Shown: positions 9,251 to 18,116, counted from the stretch's first letter. The stretch: 64,000 nt of DNA from an uncultured Methanomassiliicoccales archaeon (GCA_959597175.1 CAUFXM010000010.1:1-64000); one strand, 5' to 3'. Notes: generated by a model not told the origin, from the sequence alone. Numbers and translations: made by a program.

Positions 9251-9688
9251 CGTATGCTCCCTGTCTTCAGCCTGACACAGGCAGGCATCAGCTTCCGGCT
9301 CTGACGCGGAGCTACCACGATCCGGTAGTCTTTCGTTCGATTGGGTTTTGAATCGGAACCACACCTGCGGAGCCACCGTTCCCGGACGGGTTCAGCTGAA
9401 CCGGTATGCCGGGAAACCAGGCCCCACATTCGATTCCCAAGGGCCTTACTGGCAAGAAGGGGAGTGAAGTCGGGCGGGCCCACTCACCCCTTTTGCTACA
9501 GTCCGATTCGTTCCTAGGCTCCGTCATGTACGGGCCGGCACTCCCCATTGGGTTTGGAGAACGTCTGAAAGAGTTTTGTGACGATCTGGCGATACTGTCG
9601 AAAGGCCAAAAAAAGCTGTCTTCGAATCAATCACTCGGGTTATTCGCATCTACAGCGGGCAATATGTTGGGCGTGATTCCCTGATCTG
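9251..9688. other. Non-coding, hairpin-rich gap; possible element origin
   Basis: About 440 bases without a supported gene. It holds a perfect 14-bp palindrome GGTTCAGCTGAACC (9389-9402) running directly into CCGG-TATG-CCGG (9401-9412), a small hairpin CTACC..GGTAG near 9309-9325, and an imperfect stem (AAGGGG arms at 9457-9467 and 9484-9492). Clustered hairpins beside an HUH Rep gene are where a double-strand origin would be expected; no nick site can be assigned. Confidence 0.35.
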
Positions 9689-10237
9689 TCACATCTCAGC
9701 GATCTTCTTCAGCGTCTCGAGGATTTGCTCGTATCTGTCAAGCGTGCTCCTGAGCATCGTTGCCAGTGTCGATGGGTCCAGGGCGTCAAGTTCAGTCCAC
9801 CGATCGTGGCCATATTTTTTGTAGTAGAAGCTGGACCTCATCTCGTCCAAGTATAATCTATCAGGACTCGGACTTTTCTCGTCGGATCCGGAATCGATCG
9901 GTTCCCAGCTCCACGGATCTTCAATATCTTCAAACACTCCCGCCCTGATCAGATCATCGCACACGCAGTCCGCAACGACGTCCTCTACCCCATATTCCAA
10001 AAGGTCGCAGGAATCGAACACGCTTTTATTGTGGCTGTTATCATAGGCATAGGCCGCAATTTTGCGAGCCCATTCATACGACGGTCTCATAAGGAAGCGG
10101 TCCTGATGATATCCTGCCTCTGGACACTGGACGAATTCAGCGATATTCTCTCTCATACGGTTTGTTAGGTACTCGGCTCTGACAAGTTCGATGATGAGTT
10201 CATCTTTCTTCGAGATCTCGATCCTCAGGTCTGACAT
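9689..10237 (-). CDS. Hypothetical protein of the same low-density tract
   Basis: A 182-residue acidic, mostly helical protein, starting MSDLRIEISKKDELIIEL. ATG at 10237 is preferred because a TTTAT box lies 25-30 bases upstream, as for leaderless archaeal genes; ATG at 10255 is the alternative. The upstream part of the open frame is Pro/Arg-rich and unlike coding sequence. Central segment: WARKIAAYAYDNSHNKSVFDSCDLL; the C-terminus is a long helix (MLRSTLDRYEQILETLKKIAEM). Family not recognised. It may be cargo of the Rep element. Confidence 0.5.
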   Translation of the reverse strand: MSDLRIEISKKDELIIELVRAEYLTNRMRENIAEFVQCPEAGYHQDRFLMRPSYEWARKIAAYAYDNSHNKSVFDSCDLLEYGVEDVVADCVCDDLIRAGVFEDIEDPWSWEPIDSGSDEKSPSPDRLYLDEMRSSFYYKKYGHDRWTELDALDPSTLATMLRSTLDRYEQILETLKKIAEM

Positions 10238-10687
10238 GAGCACGGACTCGCCCATCGGAGGGATAAAGGCATCCGGACTTCGTTCGATTCGGGAGCTTTT
10301 GTTCGCACACGGGCCGACCATCCTAATTGCGATCAGAAGCCTTGGGTTGCATGGATGTCGTTCGGAGAGTATGGGTGCGGGAGGTCTAAAAGTGGCCCAT
10401 TGCCCCATGGGTCTGGGCGGGCCCGCTTCCGTGCATCTCTGATTACGACGTTTGTGCAGTCGTATCAACACGGTCTCATACGCAGGGAGCATGCCACATC
10501 CTTAACGCGACTCAGAAGCATCCTAACCAGGCCGTTGGATATTACAGCCGGTCTTGAGGTCGATGCTGATCGTGCTCTTTAATCCTCTCCCTCGCAGACC
10601 GCTGCATCAGGTGGAGGGGAAGGACCGGGGCCGAACGATCCCAGTCCCGATGTCCCCATCCGTGTCTGTGCCGACGAGCAGACCGGT
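10238..10687. other. Non-coding gap with no convincing gene
   Basis: About 450 bases with no frame that has both a start signal and protein-like composition. I see no strong repeats. It forms the right edge of the low-density tract before core-like genes resume. Confidence 0.45.
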
Positions 10688-11611
10688 TCACCGCCTTCCG
10701 GACAGGTATGCCTCCGTCCTGACCGCCACGTTCCTCACCAGGTTCCCGTAGTACATGCCGTAGTCCATGTTATGCAGGCTTGCCGGACCGAAGAGCGTCG
10801 TCTGCTTCGTGTCTATGTAGAACCTAGATCCGGTGGTGCAGATCACCGATCCGCGCTCAATGTCCACTCTCGCATCCCCCAGGCCAGGCACGTCCTCGTA
10901 GTCGCACTCGCCGTGCTTCACCCGGCTGCCCAGATTCTCTTCCGCGGGGGCGTACGTCCCATCGCGTCTCCAGTTGAGCGGGTTTATGCACAGCGCCCCG
11001 TCCCTTATCACCACGTTGTCCTTCCCTATGTTCTCCGGCCCCTCCGTGTTCCACGAGACCACCACGCCGGTGTCGTTTTCCCTCTCGGCGAACCTCAGGT
11101 GGGGGTTGGCGGACATGAATCTGCGGGTCACTGAGAACCCTATGACGTAGGCGGCGACCATGCGGGAATACTCCTCCGGATGGCGGTCCATGTACTCGTC
11201 CAGGACCATGCCGGTCATTATCGACCCTTGGGAGTGTCCGGCCAGGATGAACGGGCGGCCGCCGTTGAAGTGCTCGAAGTAGTAGTCCAGGGCGGAGAAC
11301 ACATCCTCTCTCTGCACCCCGTGCTGATAAGCGTACAGCTCGTCGTGATCCAGACGCTCCACCTTGAAGAGGTTGGTCTGCCTGTACAGCGGCGCGAAGA
11401 CGTTGGTGGACCTCCCGAATGCGGATGCCTGTCCCATCAGCTTGTCCCTGGCACCTGCCCGCATTATCGGATCGTCGATATCGCACACGTCCGGAGCGCC
11501 GGGGGATGGATCGATGTATGTGGTGGGGTAGAGGTAGAACGTGTCCACATTGTGGATGACGTCGGGGATCTGCAGCCAGTTGCCGGGGTCGGAGTAGTCG
11601 GTTCCCGTCAT
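10688..11611 (-). CDS. DUF3089 alpha/beta-hydrolase family protein
   Basis: A 307-residue protein with the hallmark order of DUF3089: an N-terminal DTFYLYPTTY, an APLYRQ segment, then ILAGHSQGS with the GxSxG nucleophile elbow (serine in GHSQG, about residue 125). It is expected to be a serine hydrolase (esterase or lipase-like). No signal peptide is visible, so it is probably cytosolic; its substrate is unknown. It stands alone, convergent with nothing nearby, and is divergent from the acetyltransferase gene at 11888. Confidence 0.75.
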   Translation of the reverse strand: MTGTDYSDPGNWLQIPDVIHNVDTFYLYPTTYIDPSPGAPDVCDIDDPIMRAGARDKLMGQASAFGRSTNVFAPLYRQTNLFKVERLDHDELYAYQHGVQREDVFSALDYYFEHFNGGRPFILAGHSQGSIMTGMVLDEYMDRHPEEYSRMVAAYVIGFSVTRRFMSANPHLRFAERENDTGVVVSWNTEGPENIGKDNVVIRDGALCINPLNWRRDGTYAPAEENLGSRVKHGECDYEDVPGLGDARVDIERGSVICTTGSRFYIDTKQTTLFGPASLHNMDYGMYYGNLVRNVAVRTEAYLSGRR

Positions 11612-11887
11612 GGTGTCACATGGACGGAATCGGCATAGGCGGATAACAGCGTTCCGTCGCAGCGGATGATTTGGATCCGGTATGGGGGAAGGTGGATGGA
11701 CGGTTCCGAATCGAATTCGTCAATCATCCTCATGACGCTTCAATGGCTATGCCCGTTTGGGGCGAGAGAAGGTGTCCGATGGATGTGGACGTTAGGATTC
11801 CCGTGTGTGGCGAACGTGGAAGTCACTGTCTCTTCCTTCGAGCTCCTCTCCGAAAAGTCGTTATCACCGTTCCGCATGAGCATGCCC

Positions 11888-12358
11888 ATGGAAGAGCGCT
11901 ACACGATGTGCCAGTCTGCCGGAAACGAAACCCATTACTGCTTCGTTTCGACATCCGGGCTCTCCGAGGACGCCGCCCGCATACGCAGGGAGGTCTTCAT
12001 GGATGAGCAGGGCTTCGAGGTCGAGTTCGACGACCTCGACATGGTCTCAACGCATATCGTGCTCTATGAGAACGGTGTCCCTGTGGCGGTGTGCCGCCTG
12101 TACATGGACGGTGGCGACTGCCACATAGGCAGGGTGGCCGTCGTCGCAGATCATCGCGGCAGGTCCCTCGGGAGGATGGTGATCGCCGAGGCCGAGAGGG
12201 TTGCCGTGGGGATGGGGGCATCCCGTACCGTCCTGGGTGCCCAGGTCTGCGCGAAGGGGTTCTACGAGAGCTGCGGGTACAGCGCGTACGGCGACGTGTT
12301 CATGGACGAGCGTTGTCCGCATGTCATGATGGGCAAGCCGGTTCAACGCGACCTGTGA
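11888..12358 (+). CDS. GNAT family N-acetyltransferase
   Basis: About 156 residues. The N-terminal half contains IRREVFMDEQGFEVEFDDLD and AVCRLY, and the acetyl-CoA loop appears as HIGRVAVVADHRGRSLGRMVIAEAE, with the C-terminal FYESCGYSAYGDVFMDE motif typical of the ElaA/YjdJ-like GNAT branch. The frame is open far upstream; ATG at 11888 is chosen because a GTTATCA box lies about 25 bases earlier, but ATGs at 11876, 11882 and 11906 are possible. The acceptor substrate cannot be predicted. Confidence 0.75.
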   Translation: MEERYTMCQSAGNETHYCFVSTSGLSEDAARIRREVFMDEQGFEVEFDDLDMVSTHIVLYENGVPVAVCRLYMDGGDCHIGRVAVVADHRGRSLGRMVIAEAERVAVGMGASRTVLGAQVCAKGFYESCGYSAYGDVFMDERCPHVMMGKPVQRDL

Positions 12359-12524
12359 GATCGGCTGTCGGAGAGAGGGCAGCCACAGCATCCAGATCCC
12401 CTCCTGCAACGTGCGATCCCGTGCTTCAGGACAAGACTGCGGATCCCGCCCAGACTCAGCACTGCTCCCCCACCCCGTACTCCGATCTCAGCACACGATG
12501 GAGTTCGGCGGCGGTGAGCATTCG

Positions 12525-13349
12525 TCACCTCTGGCACATGGGGCAATGGACCGACCCGCGGCCCCCGATTCTGTCCTTCACGAGCGTGGTCCCGCAGACC
12601 GGGCACGGCTCTCCAGCATGGCCGTAGATGCGGATGAGAGGGGTGTTGCGGTACTCTCTGCCCTGCGATTCAAGCCATTCGTCCGGTGAGACCTGGTTGT
12701 TCTCCGTGAAGAACCCCATGCACCGTGTTATCATGGTCGACAGACTCCCCCATTCGTCGTCTCCGATGCTGCATGCCGGGCGGGACGGATCCATGCCGCA
12801 GGAGAAGAGGATTTCGTCCGAGTAGATGTTGCCTATGCCGGCAACGACGGTTTGGTCAAGCAGACACTCCTTCACAGGTCTGCGACTCGACCATAGGCGT
12901 CTCCTCAGGTAATCGGCCGTCAGGGCGGGGTCGTCGGGCTCCGGGCCCAGTGATGAGATTCCGCTGATGGCGTCCTCCTCTCCCTCAAGGAAGAGCCAGA
13001 ATCTGCCGAAGCGGCGCATGTCCGTGAAGCGCAGCTCCTTCCCGTCGTCGAGGCGGATGACGATGTGGGTGTGTTTCTCCTCGAGACGGTCGCGGGGGGC
13101 GACGACCACGCAGCCAGTCATACGCATATGCATTACCATCCTCGAACCGTCATCCATCTGCGCGGTCAGGTACTTCCCCCTGCGGGTAAGGTCGTCGAAG
13201 ACGCGACCTACCAGCGAACCGCAGAAGGTTTCAGGGTCGGTGTTGGCGATAACAGATGTGCTCCTGACCTCCACATCCGTCACGGTCCTGCCGACGATCC
13301 CCGGACGCACCGCCCTCCTCATGGTCTCTATCTCTGGTAGCTCCGGCAT
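12525..13349 (-). CDS. mutM: Formamidopyrimidine-DNA glycosylase (Fpg/MutM)
   Basis: A 274-residue bifunctional base-excision enzyme that removes 8-oxoguanine and formamidopyrimidines and nicks the abasic site. It has the catalytic N-terminal MPELPEIETMRR (Pro-2 nucleophile, Glu-3), the QTVVAGIGNIYSDEILF helix-two-turn-helix, and a C-terminal zinc finger with cysteines in CPVCG and HCPMCQR. Full family length. Its ATG immediately follows the stop of the radical-SAM gene upstream on the same strand, so it is the third gene of an apparent operon. MutM is uncommon in archaea and was probably acquired from bacteria. Confidence 0.92.
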   Translation of the reverse strand: MPELPEIETMRRAVRPGIVGRTVTDVEVRSTSVIANTDPETFCGSLVGRVFDDLTRRGKYLTAQMDDGSRMVMHMRMTGCVVVAPRDRLEEKHTHIVIRLDDGKELRFTDMRRFGRFWLFLEGEEDAISGISSLGPEPDDPALTADYLRRRLWSSRRPVKECLLDQTVVAGIGNIYSDEILFSCGMDPSRPACSIGDDEWGSLSTMITRCMGFFTENNQVSPDEWLESQGREYRNTPLIRIYGHAGEPCPVCGTTLVKDRIGGRGSVHCPMCQR

Positions 13350-14234
13350 TCAGACGCCTCTGGACGATTTCTTTATTCTCTCATGGAAGAAGTAGTTGAC
13401 AACCACTGGCGGATCGTCAAAGTCCCTTGACATGCTGTCATCGTTGGTAGCGTAATCCAAACCATGGTCGATGCAGAACGCGTGCATCCTGGAGTCCAGA
13501 TTGGACCAGTACGACTGATCTCCGTTGACGTATATGCTCTCATAGAGCGGGAGCAGGTCCGGATGACTGTCCCGGATGTATCCAAGTATGTCCGGTCTGA
13601 ATTGTCCACGCAGATTGAGGTTCTCCAGCCAGACCAGATTGCAGCTGCCCATCGCTTTCAGGATTATGGCCTCCGGCTCCGTGATTCCTGGGAATATCGG
13701 CGATATGAAGCAGGTGGTGCGTATGCCTGCATCATGGAACCTCTTCATGGCCTTCAATCTCCTCTCTATCGGAACGGCGATGTCCATGTCCTTCCTAAAC
13801 GTCTCGTCTAGGGTATTGATCGACCATGACACCCTGGCGTCGGGGAACTCCCCGATGAGGTCCAGGTCCCTAAGGACGAGCTCGGACTTGGTGGCTATGC
13901 TGATCCTCGCTCCACTTCCGATGAGTTGCTCCAACAGCGCTCTGGTGCGTTCGTACTCTTTCTCCTGGGGATTGTACGGGTCTGTCACAGACCCGATGAA
14001 TATCTCCTTTCCAGAGTATTTCGACGGGTTCCGTATCTCCGGCCAGTGCTTGACATCAATGAACGTCCCCCACGGTTCCGGATGCTTCGTGAACCGTTTC
14101 ATGAACGATGCGTAACAGTACCTGCATGCATGGGTGCATCCGATGTACGGGTTGGCGGCGTAGTCGCAGACGGGGAGGTCGGTCTTTGTCATGATGTTCT
14201 TGGTATCGACGATCTTCACGATGGGCCCGGTCAC
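13350..14234 (-). CDS. Radical SAM protein, spore-photoproduct-lyase-like (SplB/Rv2578c) family
   Basis: A 294-residue radical SAM enzyme with the 4Fe-4S/SAM motif GCTHACRYCYA (Cys 33, 37 and 40) after the typical start DTKNIMTKTDLPVCDYAANPY. The following text (FIGSVTDPYNPQEKEYERTRALLEQL, ISIATKSELVLRDLDLI) is characteristic of this branch, whose reactions are mostly unknown. It overlaps the DUF1848 gene by four bases (14231-14234) and abuts mutM, so the three are likely co-transcribed. The MutM link hints at DNA damage repair, but that is inference. Confidence 0.85.
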   Translation of the reverse strand: MTGPIVKIVDTKNIMTKTDLPVCDYAANPYIGCTHACRYCYASFMKRFTKHPEPWGTFIDVKHWPEIRNPSKYSGKEIFIGSVTDPYNPQEKEYERTRALLEQLIGSGARISIATKSELVLRDLDLIGEFPDARVSWSINTLDETFRKDMDIAVPIERRLKAMKRFHDAGIRTTCFISPIFPGITEPEAIILKAMGSCNLVWLENLNLRGQFRPDILGYIRDSHPDLLPLYESIYVNGDQSYWSNLDSRMHAFCIDHGLDYATNDDSMSRDFDDPPVVVNYFFHERIKKSSRGV

Positions 14235-15151
14235 GGCCCCACCCTCAGGAATGACCTCTGGGAGCCTTGTATGATGGTGTCATCCGTCCTAAGTTCCCCT
14301 ATCAACAATGGTGAGTCGGGGTCATGGAGGGCCATGTTTGCCCGTACCCTGTCGGGGCTGGTGTTAGCGTAGCAGTATCTGCAGCCGTTCGGGCAGGTGT
14401 CGTAGGCACCGATGTCCCTGCTTTCGATGCAGTGACAGCCCTCGCGCATCCCCTTGTGCTTAAGGTTCCTGAACTCAATGCCGTTCGCCTCACCCAGGAT
14501 GTCCAATGTCATGCATCCTGATCTCTCGATCCCGTATCTTGTGAAGTCGCCGTTTGTTCCACAGGTCTGTATCTTCAGGCCATTCATGCTGGCGATGTTA
14601 CCGAGTCCCTTCGCTATCCCATCAATTTGCGATTCAGTCATCGGTATGATCTCAGGCATGTTGTGTTTGAGTTTCCGATACATTTCTACGAAGCTGAATA
14701 TGCAACGGTCGACGCACGGTGATATTCTTTCAGCCATCGATTCGAATATTTCCATGTGTTTTTCGACAGTATATCTGTCAGTGAGCAGGATCGGATCGTA
14801 TCTCCAGGCGATCCGCCCCTTACCGACAATCTCGGAGAGCTCGACAAGGGTGTCGATGCTGTCGTCGATGGATGGCACTCCCGGTTCCACATCCTTCCCA
14901 TAAGCGGTGATGGTGTAGTGGAAGTACGTGTTGAAATGGTCGGTGATCTCGTGCAGTCTGGGAAGAATCGGGCGATAGTCCTTCGAGCAGAACACCACGC
15001 AATCCACCTTGTCCGGAGTCAGTTCGTACCGGACGACCTTGTTGGGAAACAGTGGGTTGCGTGACAACACGTACCCCTCGGAGAAGCGTTTAAGCAACCA
15101 TTCTGTGTAGTGTTGTACTGTGTCGGTGCGTCCGCCCGTGTTGATTATCAT
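14231..15151 (-). CDS. DUF1848 family protein with C-terminal FeS-like cysteine cluster
   Basis: A 306-residue DUF1848 protein. It has the opening MIINTGGRTDTVQHYTEWLL, the VDCVVFCSKDYRPILPRL and YHYTITAYGKDVEP-like segments, and RIAWRYDPILLTDRYT. The C-terminal cysteine set (CHCIESRDIG...CPNGCRYCYANT) resembles a radical-SAM-type CxxxCxYC site placed at the end of the protein instead of the start. Function is not established for the family. It is the first gene of the operon leading to the radical SAM protein and MutM. Confidence 0.85.
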   Translation of the reverse strand: MIINTGGRTDTVQHYTEWLLKRFSEGYVLSRNPLFPNKVVRYELTPDKVDCVVFCSKDYRPILPRLHEITDHFNTYFHYTITAYGKDVEPGVPSIDDSIDTLVELSEIVGKGRIAWRYDPILLTDRYTVEKHMEIFESMAERISPCVDRCIFSFVEMYRKLKHNMPEIIPMTESQIDGIAKGLGNIASMNGLKIQTCGTNGDFTRYGIERSGCMTLDILGEANGIEFRNLKHKGMREGCHCIESRDIGAYDTCPNGCRYCYANTSPDRVRANMALHDPDSPLLIGELRTDDTIIQGSQRSFLRVGP

Positions 15152-15215
15152 GCTGTGTCCCGGTATGCGATGATGGTATCCGATAACATATTATCGACCA
15201 CCCCACGGTCAGGAA

Positions 15216-15854
15216 TCAGCAGTAGCGGTCGAGGCACATGGCCACAAACTCCCTCATCGAGGTCCTGAAATCCAGCTTCTGTCCCGGCAGGCCGGCAATC
15301 TCCAATGCCTGGGACACCAGGGGGTTGTCCTCGCAGTACGATCCGTATCCGACCGCCTGGAAGTAGACGAGGTTGTAGACGGTCTCGGCGGAACCGCGGT
15401 CCACACCAAGGTTTGTCTGGAGCATCTCGAGCACCTCGTCCAGTCTTCTGTAGTAGAAAGACTTGAACAGGGCCAGACGTTCCACGGATACGTTGGTCTC
15501 GATGATGGTCATCAGGATGGCGCCGTAACGCAGGAATCCGCGGTGAGCGTTCAGGATGCCGGCCCATACCTCAGCGAACACCTCGTGACTGTATCCGCAT
15601 CCGTTGGGGAACGCTGCGAGCAGGGCGTCGAAGTACTCCCCGAACCGGTCGGTGCACAGCTCGAGGAAAATCTCCTCCTTGGTATCCACGTACTTGTACA
15701 CCTGTGAGCGGGAGCACCCCAGCCTGTCGGCAATCGAAGAGAGCGTTATGCGGTGATAGGATGTTTCGGAGAACATGGCGTCAGCCGCTTCCTTGATCTC
15801 CCTCATGCGCTGCTCCTTTTGCTCCTCGCTCCTGGCCCTTATGAAATCCGTCAT
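15216..15854 (-). CDS. TetR family transcriptional regulator
   Basis: A 212-residue regulator with an N-terminal helix-turn-helix (ITLSSIADRLGCSRSQVYKYVDTKEEIFLELC, about residues 34-65) and an all-helical ligand-binding/dimerisation domain. It is divergent from the flavoprotein operon beginning at 16001, and a perfect 10-bp inverted repeat lies in between (15940-15962). That layout suggests it represses the operon, and possibly itself, in response to a small molecule. A TATA-like stretch for its own promoter is at about 15884-15895. Confidence 0.9.
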   Translation of the reverse strand: MTDFIRARSEEQKEQRMREIKEAADAMFSETSYHRITLSSIADRLGCSRSQVYKYVDTKEEIFLELCTDRFGEYFDALLAAFPNGCGYSHEVFAEVWAGILNAHRGFLRYGAILMTIIETNVSVERLALFKSFYYRRLDEVLEMLQTNLGVDRGSAETVYNLVYFQAVGYGSYCEDNPLVSQALEIAGLPGQKLDFRTSMREFVAMCLDRYC

Positions 15855-15939
15855 CTTCCGTCGTTTCCTTAGCGGGTTATAGAATTTAATTATGTTTCTT
15901 CAGTATCCTTTTGGTTACAAAAAGTCTATTAATATCAGT

Positions 15940-15962
15940 ATAAGATACACTTTGTATCTTAT
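15940..15962. promoter_or_regulatory. Perfect inverted repeat, likely TetR operator
   Basis: ATAAGATACA, spacer CTT, TGTATCTTAT: two perfectly complementary 10-bp arms, the usual size of a TetR-dimer operator. It lies 38 bases before the flavoprotein ATG, over the position expected for its TATA box and transcription start. Confidence 0.75.
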
Positions 15963-16000
15963 TCGCGAGGTACCTACCGAACGGATGAGGGAGTGGTATC

Positions 16001-16540
16001 ATGAAGACGGAAATCGGAAACGGAATAGCGCTGTATCCAACCCCGATAGTGGTTCTGGGTGCAATGGTGGAAGGGAAGCCCAACTGGATGCAGGCGGCCC
16101 ATGTGGGCATCATTGCCCAGTCCAGGATCCTGGTCAGCTGTGCAAAGGCGCATTACACGGCCAAGGGGACCGGCATAGGGAAGCCCGTATCTGTGAGCAT
16201 GGTAGATCTTGCGAGTCTGCCCAAGGCTGACTACGTCGGTGCCGTCAGCGGAAACGATGCGGACAAGTCGGGGATCTACAAGTGGACGGCCGCCAGCAAC
16301 GGCGCCCCAGTCCCCGATGAAGCGCCGCTGACGATGGTCTGCACCGTGGATGACATCTACGAGACCGCAGGCTTCGACAACCTGGTCCTGAGAATCGAGA
16401 CGACGGTGGCCGACGACTCCATACTCACCGACGGAAAGGTCGATTACAACAAGTTCAAGCCCGTGCTGTTCGAGGGGCCAAGCTACTCGTACGTGTCGAC
16501 CGGCGACATCATCGGACCCGGCGGATCGTTCAAGGAGTGA
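16001..16540 (+). CDS. Flavin reductase-like (flavoredoxin, FMN-binding split barrel) protein
   Basis: A 179-residue protein of the flavoredoxin/DIM6-NTAB family. Landmarks are the opening ALYPTPIVVLGAMVEGKPNWMQAAHVGIIAQ, the middle GKPVSVSMVDLASLPKADYVG and the late LVLRIETTVADDSIL. It is expected to bind FMN and act as a small redox carrier or reductase in the cytosol. It is the first gene of an operon with an FMN reductase-type flavoprotein and an aldo/keto reductase, all apparently under the divergent TetR protein. Confidence 0.85.
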   Translation: MKTEIGNGIALYPTPIVVLGAMVEGKPNWMQAAHVGIIAQSRILVSCAKAHYTAKGTGIGKPVSVSMVDLASLPKADYVGAVSGNDADKSGIYKWTAASNGAPVPDEAPLTMVCTVDDIYETAGFDNLVLRIETTVADDSILTDGKVDYNKFKPVLFEGPSYSYVSTGDIIGPGGSFKE

Positions 16541-16546
16541 TGCCCG

Positions 16547-17080
16547 ATGAGGGTGCTGGTCATAGAGGGCAGTCCTCATAGGAACGGGTCGTCCAATGCG
16601 TTGGCGGGGGAGTTCGTCCGTGGTGCCAGAGAGGCTGGGCACGACGTCACAGTATTCGACGCCGCCCATGCGGACATCCGTCCCTGCAGGGGATGCGACG
16701 CCTGCGGGATGAGCGGACCCTGCGCGCAGAAGGACGATATGGTCGGCCTGAGGGAGCAGATCCTCGGTTCGGACATGATCGTGCTCGTGTCTCCGCTATA
16801 TTACTTCGGTGTCTCCGCGCAGCTCAAGGCGGTCATAGACAGGTTCTACGCCTTCAACGGCCAGCTCACCTCCCGGCACCTGAAGTCCGCGCTGATCGTC
16901 GCCGCCTGGGACAGCAACGACTGGACCATGAAGGATGTGCTGGCACATTACCGCACGCTCTGCAGGTATCTCCATTTCGACAACCAGGGCGAGGTCCTGG
17001 GGACCGGGTGCGGGACGCCCTCCATGACCTCCCATTCGAAGTTCATGAAGGACGCGTACGAGCTGGGCAAGGGGCTTTGA
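16547..17080 (+). CDS. NAD(P)H-dependent FMN reductase / iron-sulfur flavoprotein-like
   Basis: A 177-residue flavodoxin-fold protein. The phosphate-binding loop is VIEGSPHRNGSSNAL, followed by IRPCRGCDACGMSGPCAQKDDM, the Cys-rich insert seen in archaeal iron-sulfur flavoproteins (compact CxxCxxxxxC), and SPLYYFGVSAQLKAVIDRFY, the FMN-contact segment. It probably binds FMN and perhaps a 4Fe-4S cluster. It begins six bases after the flavoredoxin-like gene and ends one base before the aldo/keto reductase gene, so the three form a tight operon. Confidence 0.85.
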   Translation: MRVLVIEGSPHRNGSSNALAGEFVRGAREAGHDVTVFDAAHADIRPCRGCDACGMSGPCAQKDDMVGLREQILGSDMIVLVSPLYYFGVSAQLKAVIDRFYAFNGQLTSRHLKSALIVAAWDSNDWTMKDVLAHYRTLCRYLHFDNQGEVLGTGCGTPSMTSHSKFMKDAYELGKGL

Positions 17081-17081
17081 C

Positions 17082-18116
17082 ATGAGATACACCGCGCTGG
17101 GCAGGTCAGGGGTGAGGGTGTCCAGGGTTTGCCTCGGATGCATGGGTCTGGGTAACCCCACCACCGGCCAGCACTGCTGGACTGTCGGGGAGGACGGCTC
17201 CAGAGAGGTCATCCGCAGCGCTCTGGACTCGGGAATCAACTTCTTCGACACAGCCATCGGGTACCAGGACGGGACCAGCGAACAGTACCTTGGCAGGGCG
17301 CTGAGGGACATGGTGGACAGGGACGAGGTGGTCGTTGCCACCAAGTTCCTCCCCCGCTCCCAGGGGGAGATCGACTCCAGCATCGGCGGCAGGGAGCATG
17401 TCCTGCGTTCGCTGGACTCCAGCCTGGCACATCTGGGCATGGACCATGTGGACCTGCTGATCTACCATATGTGGGACCATCGCACCCCGCTCTCCGAGAT
17501 AATGGAGGGTCTGAAGGAAGCCATGGACTCGGGGAAGGCGTCGCACATAGGGATCTCCAACTGTTTCGCATGGCAGCTTTGCCGCGCGAACGCGATGGCC
17601 GACGCCATGGACATGGAACGCTTCGTGTCGGTGCAGAACCACTACAACCTGGTCTTCAGGGAGGAGGAGAGGGAGATGGCCCCCTACTGTAGGTGGGCGG
17701 GCATCGCCATGACCCCGTACAGCCCGCTCGCGGGCGGACGCCTATCCAGGCCCCCCGGCGAGGAGACCCGCAGGTTCAGGGAGGACTCCTACGCCCATCT
17801 GAAGTACGACGCCGCCGAGCGGCAGGATCGGGAGATCGTGGAACGCGTCCGCAAGGTGGCGGAGGACCATGGCGTGTCGATGGCTCAGGTGTCTATCGCC
17901 TGGCTCTTGACGAGGGTGGACTCCCCGGTCGCGGGGGCGACGTCCCCGACGCAGGTCTCCGACACTGCGGACGCGGCGGATCTCGTCCTCTCTGATTCGG
18001 AGATTTTGTGGTTGGAGGAGCCGTACACTCCTCACAGGCTGGTCGGGGTGATGGCGCAGAACACCGCCGAGTCGGCAGATCTGGAACATGTTTGGAGCAG
18101 GAAGGTACGAGGATGA
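17082..18116 (+). CDS. Aldo/keto reductase
   Basis: A 344-residue (beta/alpha)8 oxidoreductase. It begins MRYTALGRSGVRVSRVCLGCMGLGN and shows the catalytic set: Asp and Tyr in FFDTAIGYQDGTSE, Lys in VVVATKFLP and His in LLIYHMWDH. The C-terminal NADPH-binding part contains SIAWLLTR and VAGATSPTQVSDTADA. It probably reduces an aldehyde, ketone or quinone with NADPH. As third gene of the TetR-controlled redox operon it may help detoxify a compound sensed by the regulator. Its stop overlaps the start of the broken DUF362 gene (ATGA, 18113-18116). Confidence 0.9.
   Translation: MRYTALGRSGVRVSRVCLGCMGLGNPTTGQHCWTVGEDGSREVIRSALDSGINFFDTAIGYQDGTSEQYLGRALRDMVDRDEVVVATKFLPRSQGEIDSSIGGREHVLRSLDSSLAHLGMDHVDLLIYHMWDHRTPLSEIMEGLKEAMDSGKASHIGISNCFAWQLCRANAMADAMDMERFVSVQNHYNLVFREEEREMAPYCRWAGIAMTPYSPLAGGRLSRPPGEETRRFREDSYAHLKYDAAERQDREIVERVRKVAEDHGVSMAQVSIAWLLTRVDSPVAGATSPTQVSDTADAADLVLSDSEILWLEEPYTPHRLVGVMAQNTAESADLEHVWSRKVRG

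Noticed and set aside
9406..9684. 92-codon plus-strand ORF in the hairpin-rich gap
   Set aside because: No TATA-like box or ribosome site, and low-complexity composition; it runs through the palindromes.
11666..11887. N-terminal extension of the acetyltransferase
   Set aside because: The extra 74 codons lack family similarity and contain the promoter-like box; a downstream ATG is preferred.
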